Positions 43,576 through 52,060 of a stretch of DNA of 64,000 nt are shown here, piece after piece. Origin of the DNA: an uncultured Nitrospirales bacterium (GTDB lineage Bacteria; Nitrospirota; Nitrospiria; Nitrospirales; UBA8639). The stretch's first letter is position 1. Each line of letters opens with the position of its first letter. Made by a program: the position numbers and the translations under genes. The stretch spans positions 186,001-250,000 of the forward strand of contig OX638327.1 in assembly GCA_951812745.1 (NCBI GenBank), in the 5' to 3' direction. The notes under the pieces were generated by a model. The model was given only the letters and a program-made list of their open reading frames with translations, did not search any database and was not told the origin of the DNA.

Positions 43576-44229
43576 TTAGAGTAAGGCTCGTGCTGCAGCG
43601 AAGGCAGCCTCCATGTCCGGCATGTTCGCAAGGTTCGGGGTAATTTGCAGATAGCGGATGATATTGTTTGTATCCACCACCATCACCGCACGGGCGAGTA
43701 ACCGCGGGCCATCCAATAAAAGTCCATGGGTGCGCCCAAACGCTCCGCCCCGGTAGTCGGAGAAAAACGTGACGTTGTCGATTTTTGCTTCTTTGGCAAA
43801 CCGGTCTTGAGCAAAGGGGGTATCGACGCTGATGGTATAGAGCTCGACCTTCGCATCGAGGCCGTTGTTCTTCTCGCTGAGGTAATGGGTTTGCTGCTCG
43901 CATACGTTCGTATCGAGAGAAGGGACGACGCTGATGATGCGTACGTTGCCTTTCGTCTCGGTAATGTCCTGGAGCGATAAATCCCCCTTGGCCAATTTCA
44001 CGGAACGGAGCGCTTCCCCCGTGGAGATTCCAGGGCCAGCCAAGGCGAGGGAGGACTCTCGAAAGGCAATGGTGGAGCCTGCGCCGGCAGCGGCCGTGCC
44101 CTTGGCGACGGAAATGGATTGATAGGAGAACCCTGAATCTGCCTGGGTGTTGAGTGATGCACATCCACTGAGTCCCAGTAACAGAATCAGGCTAGGGAAA
44201 ACGAGAGGATCTTGTCTGACGTTTCCCAT
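43576..44229 (-). CDS. lipoprotein thiol peroxidase (Tpx-like), 1-Cys form
   Basis: 217 residues. A lipoprotein signal (LILLLGLSGCAS, cleavage before the cysteine near residue 23) precedes a peroxiredoxin domain. The active-site stretch VVPSLDTNVCE carries the peroxidatic cysteine in the pattern special to thiol peroxidase Tpx. The resolving cysteine of Tpx (RFC in ISADLPFAQ-RFC) is an alanine here (TPFAQDRFAKE), so the protein should work as a 1-Cys enzyme or use another reductant. Membrane-anchored Tpx is unusual, as most are cytosolic or periplasmic-soluble. Located upstream of tenA on the same strand. Confidence 0.75.
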   Translation of the reverse strand: MGNVRQDPLVFPSLILLLGLSGCASLNTQADSGFSYQSISVAKGTAAAGAGSTIAFRESSLALAGPGISTGEALRSVKLAKGDLSLQDITETKGNVRIISVVPSLDTNVCEQQTHYLSEKNNGLDAKVELYTISVDTPFAQDRFAKEAKIDNVTFFSDYRGGAFGRTHGLLLDGPRLLARAVMVVDTNNIIRYLQITPNLANMPDMEAAFAAARALL

Positions 44230-44625
44230 GAGTAGGCCCTCCCTGGTCGATCGGCTTGGGGATAGCAGCGTGGTTGACTACAAAATTTATACGGAAGGAT
44301 CGGAAGGCTGTCAAGAAAATGACCACAGGGAGCAGGCTCGCCTATCGAAAAAAGGGCAAAGCCCAACTTGTTCATGAACGACCGACACTTCTTGGCTTGT
44401 CCCCGTAAGCTCTCGTGGGAAGCTAGGGGGGCGTGGTGGCCCCATACAAAAACTTTACAAGCCATACAGGGCGCTCTATAATGTCGCAGCCCTTTCTTGG
44501 CTTCCTTTCAGGTAGCCAGTCCCCGGATAACACCAGTGTACTTCTCATCGTTAAGTGCTGGACGCAACCCGTGACTGTACTTTTTCCCGCCTCGTAAGAA
44601 GGGCGTCTTTTATCCCGAACACAAG
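44230..44625. other. intergenic region ahead of the bamA operon
   Basis: A 396-nt gap between divergent genes. It contains the promoter at 44454-44482 and a ~140-nt leader before bamA. No gene is seen. Confidence 0.5.
44454..44482 (+). promoter_or_regulatory. near-consensus sigma70 promoter of the bamA-lpxK operon
   Basis: -35 TTTACA (44454-44459), an exact 17-nt spacer and a perfect -10 TATAAT (44477-44482). It faces bamA, whose ATG is about 140 nt on. Confidence 0.75.
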
Positions 44626-46959
44626 ATGATGAAAGCCCGTTCAGAAAAAGAGCGTTTTGCCATTCACAACCCTATAATCTCTCGGAGATTAATAATCAGT
44701 GGAGTGCTGGGGGTTGTTCTCGGGTCTGGGCTCATGTGCCTGAGCGCGCCTTCGCCGGTGTCGGGGCAAGCACAGGCTTTGATCGTGGAAAGCATGACCG
44801 TTCAAGGCAATCAGCGCATTGAGGCGGCGGCGATTCTCGGGAACGTGACCCTCAAAACGGGAGATCCGCTGACGATGCAGGCGACGCAAGAGCAGATTCG
44901 ACGGATTTACGATATGGGGTTCTTTGACGACGTGCAAGTACAGACCGAGACGAAAGCCAAGGGCGTGGCGGTGACGTTCGTGGTGCAGGAAAAACCCTTT
45001 GTGACGGGCATTGTCTTTGACGGGAATGACGCGTTATCGGACGACAAATTGAAAGAGGTCATCACGCTGAAGAATCAAGTCTTTCTCGACCAACAAGAAA
45101 TAAAGGTGAGTGCGGAAAAGATTCGGGCGGAGTATGAAAAGGGCGGGTATCATAAGGCCCTCGTCATTCCTGTTATTCAGGAACTACAGGAGAGTCGCAA
45201 TCGGGTGACCTTTTTTATTCAGGAAGGAACGCGGGCCAAGATCTCGACGATTTCTTTCGATGGTGCAACCGTCTTCGACAAGAAGCAGTTGTTGAGCGTG
45301 ATGGCCAACCGGGAATGGACCCCGATCCTCTCGCTCATCACGGACGCCGGAATCCTGCACCAGGAAGAACTTTCCAATGATATAGAACGGATAAAGGAAT
45401 ATTATTCGAACAGGGGCTATCTCGACGTGCAGGTCGGCACGCCGGCGATTGAACTGAGCGACGATAAAGAAACCGTGACCCTGACGTTTCGAATCAGTGA
45501 AGGCCGACCCTATACGGTCCGGACGGTTCGCTATGAAGGGAATACGGTCTTTGAGGACGAAGCCCTTGCGCTGTTTTCGTATATCCGTCCCGACGACGTG
45601 TTTCAACGAACGACGGTCAGGGAAGAGATCTCTCGCGTGACGGACATATATGGAGCAGAGGGGTATTCCTTCGCCGAAGTCACACCCAATCTGGCCCCGA
45701 ATCCTGAAACGCTCACAACGGATATTACCTTTACGATCAAAGAAGGGGCGCTGATTCGGGTGCGAGAGATTCACATTACGGGGAATGACAAGACGCGTGA
45801 CAACGTCATTCGCCGGGAGTTGCGGGTGGATGAACAGGAGGTCCTGGATTCCGCGGCAATCAAGCGGAGTTTTCAACGACTCAACAATCTGAATTTTTTT
45901 GAAACGGTCGAGTTGTTTCCCGAACAGGTGGAGGAAGATAAAGTTGACGTTGAAGTACGAGTCAAAGAGAAACCCACGGGGCAATTCAGTATTGGCGGCG
46001 GGTTCAGCACGCTGGATCGCTTTACGGCCATTGCCAATATCACGGAAGGCAACTTGTTCGGCTTGGGCTATCTGGTTCGCGTTCGCGGACAAGTCGGTGT
46101 CCGTCGAACTATCGGCGTCCTGACGTTCAGGAATCCGGCGCTGTTCGACGGCCCCACGTCCTTCCAAGCAGACGGGTTTAGCACGCAAACGAATTTCTTG
46201 ACGTACCAGGAAGAGAGAAAGGGTGGAACGATCCAATGGGGAAGGGCCTTTTCCGAATATATCACGGGAAGTTTTACTCTCGTTGGGGAGCAAATCAGAA
46301 TTACAAACGTGGCCGGTGACGCAACGTCGTTCATTCAAAACCAACTCGGCGACCAATCCACGACGGGTTTCCGTTCGAGCATCTTTCGTGATACCCGTGA
46401 CTTTTTCCAGGATCCGCGCACCGGATCGAGAACGGGGCTGCGCCTGGGTTTCGGCACCGAGTACCTGGGAGGGACGAACGATTTCTATCGATTCGCGCTT
46501 GACGGGTTGAAATACATCCCGCTACCCGTGTGGGACCTTCGGATGGCGTTCCGTGGGCGCATTGGCATGGCGGACGGGTATTCGGGAGACTCCGTGCCCT
46601 TGACGGAACTCTTTTTTGTCGGCGGCATCAATACGATGCGCGGGTTTCAATTTGGGCGAGCCGGTCCCGTGACCGCGTCCGGAACGTTGGCAGGCGGGAA
46701 TAAACAGGTGATTGTCAATACCGAGTTGATTTTTCCCGTTCTTCCTGCGGCAAAATTGAATGGAGTACTCTTTTTTGATTATGGGAAGGGTTTTGCCGAA
46801 GAAGAAAATTTGAATTTCAATTTGCGAAAGGCGACGGGATTGGAGGTGCGTTGGATTTCACCGTTCGGGCCTTTACGCGCGGCGTGGGGTCTTAAACTGG
46901 ATCGTAAGGATCAGGAGCAATCGAGCGTCTTCGAGTTTTCCGTTGGGAACGTCTTTTAG
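44626..46959 (+). CDS. bamA: outer membrane assembly protein BamA
   Basis: 777 residues. Signal region (IISGVLGVVLGSGLMCLS...VSGQ). Five POTRA domains follow, recognisable by VESMTVQGNQRIE, VTGIVFDGNDALS, KISTISFDGATVF, VRTVRYEGNTVFED and VREIHITGNDKTRD. The C-terminal Omp85 barrel has FFVGGINTMRGFQFGRAGP (the VRGF/Y-type motif of strand 6-loop) and ends FEFSVGNVF with a terminal aromatic. Folds outer-membrane proteins. First gene of the operon. Confidence 0.96.
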   Translation: MMKARSEKERFAIHNPIISRRLIISGVLGVVLGSGLMCLSAPSPVSGQAQALIVESMTVQGNQRIEAAAILGNVTLKTGDPLTMQATQEQIRRIYDMGFFDDVQVQTETKAKGVAVTFVVQEKPFVTGIVFDGNDALSDDKLKEVITLKNQVFLDQQEIKVSAEKIRAEYEKGGYHKALVIPVIQELQESRNRVTFFIQEGTRAKISTISFDGATVFDKKQLLSVMANREWTPILSLITDAGILHQEELSNDIERIKEYYSNRGYLDVQVGTPAIELSDDKETVTLTFRISEGRPYTVRTVRYEGNTVFEDEALALFSYIRPDDVFQRTTVREEISRVTDIYGAEGYSFAEVTPNLAPNPETLTTDITFTIKEGALIRVREIHITGNDKTRDNVIRRELRVDEQEVLDSAAIKRSFQRLNNLNFFETVELFPEQVEEDKVDVEVRVKEKPTGQFSIGGGFSTLDRFTAIANITEGNLFGLGYLVRVRGQVGVRRTIGVLTFRNPALFDGPTSFQADGFSTQTNFLTYQEERKGGTIQWGRAFSEYITGSFTLVGEQIRITNVAGDATSFIQNQLGDQSTTGFRSSIFRDTRDFFQDPRTGSRTGLRLGFGTEYLGGTNDFYRFALDGLKYIPLPVWDLRMAFRGRIGMADGYSGDSVPLTELFFVGGINTMRGFQFGRAGPVTASGTLAGGNKQVIVNTELIFPVLPAAKLNGVLFFDYGKGFAEEENLNFNLRKATGLEVRWISPFGPLRAAWGLKLDRKDQEQSSVFEFSVGNVF

Positions 46960-46969
46960 GGGGACAAAT

Positions 46970-47572
46970 ATGCCGAGAATGAGCCACTTTAATGGAGTAT
47001 CGTTATCTGACGTTCTCCTGACAGGAGTGTCTCTCATGGTGTGCGTGACGTTGGGATGCACGACGTCTGCTTCTGAAACCTCGGGAATTTCCCGGACGGA
47101 TCGACCGGTGTTCTCCGGTGTTGCGATCGGTGTGGTGGATACGCAATGGTTGTTGAAAGAGTCAAAAATTGGAGGTCAGGTCAATGAAACCCTTAACCAG
47201 TTTATGAAGGATCGGCAGGCGTTGCTTGAACTCGAACAGCAGGAACTGCGGAATCTGGAAAATGATCTGGTACGTCAAGGCAGCGTCTTAAGTCCTGCGG
47301 CTAAGCAACAAAAGGACGAGCAATTGCGCCAGCGGATGTTGGCCTACCAGCAAAAAGCCGGTAATATGTCACGGGAGTTCCAGACGAAACAGGCCGAGTT
47401 GCTGGGCGAATTCCGTGACCAGGTCGATTTGGTGGTCAAACAAATTGCTCAACAACAAGGGCTGGTTTTAGTCGTGGAAAAGGGGGAAAATACTCAGACG
47501 CGGTATTATGAATCGAGCATGGATTTATCACCAAAGGTGTTGGAAGTCTTGGATCAGACCACGTTCCGCTGA
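46970..47572 (+). CDS. OmpH/Skp family periplasmic chaperone (lipoprotein-like)
   Basis: About 200 residues from the ATG at 46970 with GGGGGA upstream; an ATG at 46943 overlaps bamA. The signal region ends in TLGCTT, a lipobox-like sequence. The body begins IGVVDTQWLLKESKIGGQVNE and continues in long coiled-coil helices (LLELEQQELRNLENDLVRQG), the tentacle arms of Skp. The end VVEKGENTQTRYYESSMDLS matches the family. Soluble Skp is usual; membrane anchoring here is inferred from the lipobox. Confidence 0.85.
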   Translation: MPRMSHFNGVSLSDVLLTGVSLMVCVTLGCTTSASETSGISRTDRPVFSGVAIGVVDTQWLLKESKIGGQVNETLNQFMKDRQALLELEQQELRNLENDLVRQGSVLSPAAKQQKDEQLRQRMLAYQQKAGNMSREFQTKQAELLGEFRDQVDLVVKQIAQQQGLVLVVEKGENTQTRYYESSMDLSPKVLEVLDQTTFR

Positions 47573-47658
47573 GGAATACTGTGACAGGCATCACATCATT
47601 GAAGCCGTATTGGGAACTGTTTGTATCAAAGCGCGCCTAGGAGACGGGGAGCGACCAG

Positions 47659-48156
47659 ATGGCTGAGCCAGAGACCGTCATGGATATCGTTGAAGTGCAA
47701 TCCATCCTTCCCCACCGTTACCCGTTTCTTCTCGTGGATCGAGTGGTGGAGTTTGAACACGGTCAACGGGCGGTCGGGCTGAAAAACGTGACGATCAACG
47801 ATCCATATTTTCAGGGCCATTTCCCCGGGCGGCCCATCTTCCCTGGCGTGTTGATTGTGGAAGCCCTGGCTCAATTGGGTGGCGTGTTGGCCATTCGATC
47901 CTCGTCCGTCGAGGGATCCCCGATCGTGTACCTGACGGGCATCGACAAGGCGAAGTTTCGTAAACCCGTGATCCCCGGGGACCAGATACGGTTGGAGGTC
48001 GAAGTGATCAAACGCCGGCCGCCGTTTTGGAAGATGCAAGGGAAGGCCTTCGTCGGGTCTGATCTGGTGTGTGAAGCCGAATCAACGGCCATGATGCATG
48101 CGGAAGATGCGGACGCCACGAACGCCGACACGGCGGAATCAGACCCTTCAGAATAA
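47659..48156 (+). CDS. fabZ: 3-hydroxyacyl-ACP dehydratase FabZ
   Basis: 165 residues. Hot-dog fold with VQSILPHRYPFLLVDRV and the active site GHFPGRPIFPGVLIVEALAQ, with catalytic histidine and glutamate intact. Fatty acid elongation; it competes for hydroxyacyl chains with lipid A synthesis, hence its place beside lpxA. The usual lpxD between ompH and fabZ is absent (87 nt gap). Confidence 0.95.
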   Translation: MAEPETVMDIVEVQSILPHRYPFLLVDRVVEFEHGQRAVGLKNVTINDPYFQGHFPGRPIFPGVLIVEALAQLGGVLAIRSSSVEGSPIVYLTGIDKAKFRKPVIPGDQIRLEVEVIKRRPPFWKMQGKAFVGSDLVCEAESTAMMHAEDADATNADTAESDPSE

Positions 48157-48158
48157 AG

Positions 48159-48977
48159 ATGTCGAGTACGTCCATCCATCCCACTGCTATCGTGCATCCG
48201 AAATCCGAACTCGACGAGGGCGTGATCGTGGGCCCTTTTTGCGTGGTCGGCGAGCACGCAAAAATCGGGCACGGCACTGAACTGTGTTCTCACGTGAGTA
48301 TCGAAGGTCATACGGAAATCGGACAACGATGCAAAATCTTTCCCTATGTGTCGATTGGGGCTCCTCCCCAGCACCTTCAGTATCATGACGAGCCGACGCG
48401 CGTGCATGTCGGCGACGAAAACATCCTGCGGGAGTACGTCACGATCAACCGCGGGACGGCGTTTGGCGGGGAGGTCACGACGATCGGCCGGCATAATTTT
48501 TTGATGGCCTATGTACACGTGGCGCATGATTGTCACATCGGCGACAACGTGGTTATGGCCAATGCCGCGACGCTGGCCGGGCATATTTCGGTCGGAAATT
48601 ACGCGGTGATCGGGGGATTGGTCGGCATACATCAGTACGTGCGGATCGGGGATTATGCGATGATCGGCGGGTGTTCCGCCGTCGCCAGGGACGTGCCCCC
48701 GTTCATGCGTGCGGTCGGCAACCGGGCCAATCTTTACGGGATCAATGCCATCGGGCTTCGCCGGGGAGGGTTTTCCGCCCAGCGCATCCGTGTCTTGAAA
48801 CAAGCCTACAGCTTGCTGTTCAGAACAAACCAGCGCATGGCCGATTCCATCAAACTAGCGCGCCATCAATTCCAGGATAGTCCGGACGTCCTGGTCCTGC
48901 TGACGTTTTTAGAAACCTCGACTCGCGGGATGTGTCGTTCTGCGCGAAAAGGTCAGAGCGAGCAGGAAGAATTTTAG
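48159..48977 (+). CDS. lpxA: UDP-N-acetylglucosamine acyltransferase LpxA
   Basis: 272 residues of a left-handed hexapeptide beta-helix. Repeats such as VIVGPFCVVGEHAKIG and NVVMANAATLAGHI, then HQYVRIGDYAMIGG, ending in a helical domain (LKQAYSLLFR). LpxA motif IEGHTEIGQRCKIFPYVSIG and the catalytic-histidine region VHVAHDCHIGDNV are present. First step of lipid A synthesis. It starts 2 nt after fabZ. Confidence 0.95.
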   Translation: MSSTSIHPTAIVHPKSELDEGVIVGPFCVVGEHAKIGHGTELCSHVSIEGHTEIGQRCKIFPYVSIGAPPQHLQYHDEPTRVHVGDENILREYVTINRGTAFGGEVTTIGRHNFLMAYVHVAHDCHIGDNVVMANAATLAGHISVGNYAVIGGLVGIHQYVRIGDYAMIGGCSAVARDVPPFMRAVGNRANLYGINAIGLRRGGFSAQRIRVLKQAYSLLFRTNQRMADSIKLARHQFQDSPDVLVLLTFLETSTRGMCRSARKGQSEQEEF

Positions 48978-49844
48978 GTGATCCCACACGCGGTGACTCG
49001 AGACTTGTCGTCGTCAACCTTGCCGCTTCCTCCCGCCGGCGCCTGGATAGGCCTGATCGCAGGCAACGGCCGGTTTCCCATCATTTTTGCCGAAAACGCC
49101 AGAAAACTCGGGTTTCGCGTATCGGCCGTTGCTCATCAGGGTGAAACGGCTCCCGAGTTGGAGCAGGTGGTCGAACGGATGCATTGGGTGCGTGTCGGGC
49201 AATTCGGGAAAGTCATTCAAGCCCTCAAATGCGACGGCGTCGAGCAAGCCGTGATGCTGGGGGGGATCAAAAAGACGCATCTCTTTTCCGGCGTTCGTCC
49301 GGATTTCCGGGCCATGGCGTTTTTTGCGAAACTGAAATCATGGAAAGATGATCATATTCTCAGGGCGATTGCCGACGACCTGGCAGACGAAGGGATCACG
49401 ATTCGGGAATCCACGTTCGGGTTTTCAAATCTTGTCGTTCCGGAAGGAACGCTGACCCGGCGCCGGCTGTCCCAGAAGGAACGGGAGGACGTGTCCTACG
49501 GGTGGAATATTGCAAAAGAGATCGGCCGAATGGACATCGGGCAATGCGTGGTGGTGAAAGATCGCGTGATCGTGGCGGTTGAAGCGGTCGAAGGGACGGA
49601 TGAGGCCATCCGGCGCGGCGGTCGAATGGCTCGGAGTGGAGCCGTCGTCGTCAAATGTTGCAAACCCCAGCAGGATTTACGGTTTGACTTGCCTGCGGTC
49701 GGTCCCCAAACCATCGAGGTAATGGCTGACGCACAGGCGGCGGTGTTGGCTCTGGAAGCTCACAGGACCATTATGCTTGATCGGGAAGAGATGCTGGAAA
49801 AAGCTCGGCAGGCCGACATCGCAATCCTTGGTGTCCCGGGATAA
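48978..49844 (+). CDS. lpxI: UDP-2,3-diacylglucosamine pyrophosphatase LpxI
   Basis: 288 residues, GTG start directly after the lpxA stop. IGLIAGNGRFPIIFAENA at the start and VEAVEGTDEAIRRGG in the C-terminal DUF1009 domain are the LpxI signatures. It hydrolyses UDP-diacylglucosamine to lipid X, the job of LpxH in E. coli. LpxI in place of LpxH is typical of Alphaproteobacteria and some deep Gram-negative phyla including Nitrospirota (family knowledge). Confidence 0.92.
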   Translation: MIPHAVTRDLSSSTLPLPPAGAWIGLIAGNGRFPIIFAENARKLGFRVSAVAHQGETAPELEQVVERMHWVRVGQFGKVIQALKCDGVEQAVMLGGIKKTHLFSGVRPDFRAMAFFAKLKSWKDDHILRAIADDLADEGITIRESTFGFSNLVVPEGTLTRRRLSQKEREDVSYGWNIAKEIGRMDIGQCVVVKDRVIVAVEAVEGTDEAIRRGGRMARSGAVVVKCCKPQQDLRFDLPAVGPQTIEVMADAQAAVLALEAHRTIMLDREEMLEKARQADIAILGVPG

Positions 49845-49892
49845 TGGGGAGGGTTGCACGATTCCGCAACCGCCTTGGCGGGCTTCGCTGGG

Positions 49893-49923
49893 ATTGTCGG
49901 GTTACGCCTACGGCTAACCCGAC
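49893..49923 (-). repeat. REP copy inside the lipid A operon
   Basis: TTGTCGGGTTA, loop CGCCTACGGC, TAACCCGAC; the CTAC tail is replaced by GG. It lies between lpxI and the oxidoreductase gene. A transcript hairpin here could modulate expression of downstream genes. Confidence 0.75.
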
Positions 49924-49946
49924 GGATTTGCCGTTCGAGAGGAGAT

Positions 49947-50915
49947 ATGGAAGTCATCAAAACAGGCGTCATCGGGGTGGGGCATCTTGGGCAACATCAT
50001 GCTCGTATCTATTCCGAATTGCCCCAAACCCGGTTGGTGGGGGTGGCTGATCTTGACCGGACCCGGCGGACCGAAATCGGCAACCGCTTCGGGGTGCCTC
50101 ATTTTGGGGATTACCGGAGTCTGTTAAGCCAAGTCGATGCGGTGAGCGTCGCAGCGCCGACGTTGCAGCACCGGGAAGTCGTGCTGGACTGCCTCGAAGC
50201 CGGCGTGCACGTCCTGGTTGAAAAGCCCCTTGCCTCTACGCCGGACGAAGGGCGGCAGATGGTCCGTCGTGCGAAGCAAAACGGGTTGGTTTTGCACGTG
50301 GGACACGTTGAGCGGTTTAATCCCGTCAGCGATCTGGTCCGGGATCTTATCTCGAATCCCAGGTTTATCGAATGTCACCGGCTTGCCCCCTTTCAACCAC
50401 GGGGAACGGACGTCGACGTCGTGTTGGATCTGATGATTCACGACGTCGATTTGATTTTGTCTTTCGGCTTGGGGCAGGTCAACAAGGTGGAGGCCGTGGG
50501 GATCGCGGTCCTTTCCCCGCAGGTCGATTTTGCGCATGCACGGGTGGAATTCGACAAGGGGTGCGTCGTCAATTTTACGGCCAACCGGATGTCGACCGGC
50601 CGTTTGCGAAAAATGCGGCTTTTTCAGGAACACCTCTATCTGTCCGTTGACTTTTTCTCTCGCCAGGGCATCGTGTATCGACAAACGGAACCTGCCACCG
50701 CCGAAGCGTCCGTGCAGGAGGAAGCGATCCAAGCGGGAGATGAAGAACCGCTGAAACGGGAATTGCAAGCTTTTGTGCAAGCCATGCAGACGGGTGCTCC
50801 GGCCGGCGTCACCGGCGAGGAGGGCCTGGCCGCTCTGGAACTGGTCCATACGATCATCCAGTCCATCCGCGGGGCAGCGTATCCGTTGACCGGGCTGTCA
50901 AAGATCGGGGCTTAG
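49947..50915 (+). CDS. Gfo/Idh/MocA family oxidoreductase
   Basis: 322 residues from the ATG at 49947 with GAGAGGAGAT upstream. Rossmann start TGVIGVGHLGQHHARIYSE, then the EKPLA motif (VLVEKPLAST) and a C-terminal GFO-type domain with DVVLDLMIHDVDLIL. A sugar-nucleotide dehydrogenase is likely. Context between lpxI and lpxB is suggestive of lipid A diamino-sugar synthesis (GnnA-type), but the partner aminotransferase GnnB is not in the window, so this is only a possibility. Confidence 0.8.
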   Translation: MEVIKTGVIGVGHLGQHHARIYSELPQTRLVGVADLDRTRRTEIGNRFGVPHFGDYRSLLSQVDAVSVAAPTLQHREVVLDCLEAGVHVLVEKPLASTPDEGRQMVRRAKQNGLVLHVGHVERFNPVSDLVRDLISNPRFIECHRLAPFQPRGTDVDVVLDLMIHDVDLILSFGLGQVNKVEAVGIAVLSPQVDFAHARVEFDKGCVVNFTANRMSTGRLRKMRLFQEHLYLSVDFFSRQGIVYRQTEPATAEASVQEEAIQAGDEEPLKRELQAFVQAMQTGAPAGVTGEEGLAALELVHTIIQSIRGAAYPLTGLSKIGA

Positions 50916-50923
50916 AGGAGGGT

Positions 50924-52060
50924 ATGGCCGGTCTGTCGATCATGATCGTCACCGGTGAGGCGTCCGGCGACCTCCACGGTGCGAATTTGGCGAAAGCCTT
51001 GAAAGCACTTCAGCCTGACATCAGACTCGTGGGGGTCGGCGGGCAACACATGCGGGCCGCGGGGGTGGAACTGGTGCAAGGCTTACATCGCCTGGACGTC
51101 GTCGGCGTACCGGGACCGCTCATGATTGGGAAGGGACTAGTCAACATGGCGACCCTGAAGCGGTTTTTCAGACGGGAATCTCTGGACGGCGTGGTCTTCG
51201 TGGATAATCCGTCCATGAACCTTCGATTGGCCAGGGTCGCGGCCAAGCTCGGCCATCGCGTCATCTACTATATCGCTCCGCAGATTTGGGCCTGGGGACG
51301 GCACCGGATCAATCTCATCAGGCGTGTGGTCCGCCGGATGATCGTGATTTTACCCTTTGAAGAACCGATCTTCCGCCAAGCCGACGTCTCCTGCAGTTTC
51401 GTTGGACATCCCCTACTCGATCAGGTGGCGCAATGCTATGATGCGGTCAGCTTGCGAAAGCAATTGGGTCTTCCGGCTCAAGGCTTGATTCTCGGGGTGC
51501 TTCCGGGGAGCCGGCATTCCGAAATCCTGGCGCTTCTGCCGACCATGATGGAGGCGGCGAGACGAATCGGGGAATCGTTTCCCGACCTGCATTGCGTCAT
51601 CGCACAGGCGCCCACGGTAGCCCAAGAATGGGTCAACGACGTGATCGACCGAAGGACGCTTCCCGTCACCGTTGTGCCGAATCAGCCAGCCGAGGTCATG
51701 GCAGCCGCGGATTTACTGTTGGTGGCTTCAGGGACGGCCACGTTGCAGGCAGCCCTGGTCGGCACACCCATGATCCTGGCGTATCGCGTTTCCTGGTTGA
51801 CCTATCTTCTTGCCAGAATGATCATGACCGTCGAACACGTGGGTTTGGTCAACCTGGTTGCCGGGCGCGGCATTGTCCCGGAACTCTTGCAATCGGAGAT
51901 GACCGCGGAACGACTGAGCGAGGAGGCGCTCCGTCTTCTCAAGGATCGAACGCGGTATGACCACATGCGGGAAGCGTTGAGTCACATTCGTGCCCGGCTC
52001 GGATCTCCCGGGGCTTCCCTGAGGGCGGCTGAGGTGGTGTTGGCCGAATGTCAGGCATGA
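50924..52060 (+). CDS. lpxB: lipid A disaccharide synthase LpxB
   Basis: 378 residues. Motifs ITGEASGDLHGANL-like IVTGEASGDLHGANLAKAL, VGGQHMRAAG, FVDNPSMNLRLA, YYIAPQIWAWG and VLPGSRHSEI. GT19 enzyme that condenses lipid X with UDP-diacylglucosamine. It overlaps the msbA-like gene by 13 nt. Confidence 0.95.
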   Translation: MAGLSIMIVTGEASGDLHGANLAKALKALQPDIRLVGVGGQHMRAAGVELVQGLHRLDVVGVPGPLMIGKGLVNMATLKRFFRRESLDGVVFVDNPSMNLRLARVAAKLGHRVIYYIAPQIWAWGRHRINLIRRVVRRMIVILPFEEPIFRQADVSCSFVGHPLLDQVAQCYDAVSLRKQLGLPAQGLILGVLPGSRHSEILALLPTMMEAARRIGESFPDLHCVIAQAPTVAQEWVNDVIDRRTLPVTVVPNQPAEVMAAADLLLVASGTATLQAALVGTPMILAYRVSWLTYLLARMIMTVEHVGLVNLVAGRGIVPELLQSEMTAERLSEEALRLLKDRTRYDHMREALSHIRARLGSPGASLRAAEVVLAECQA

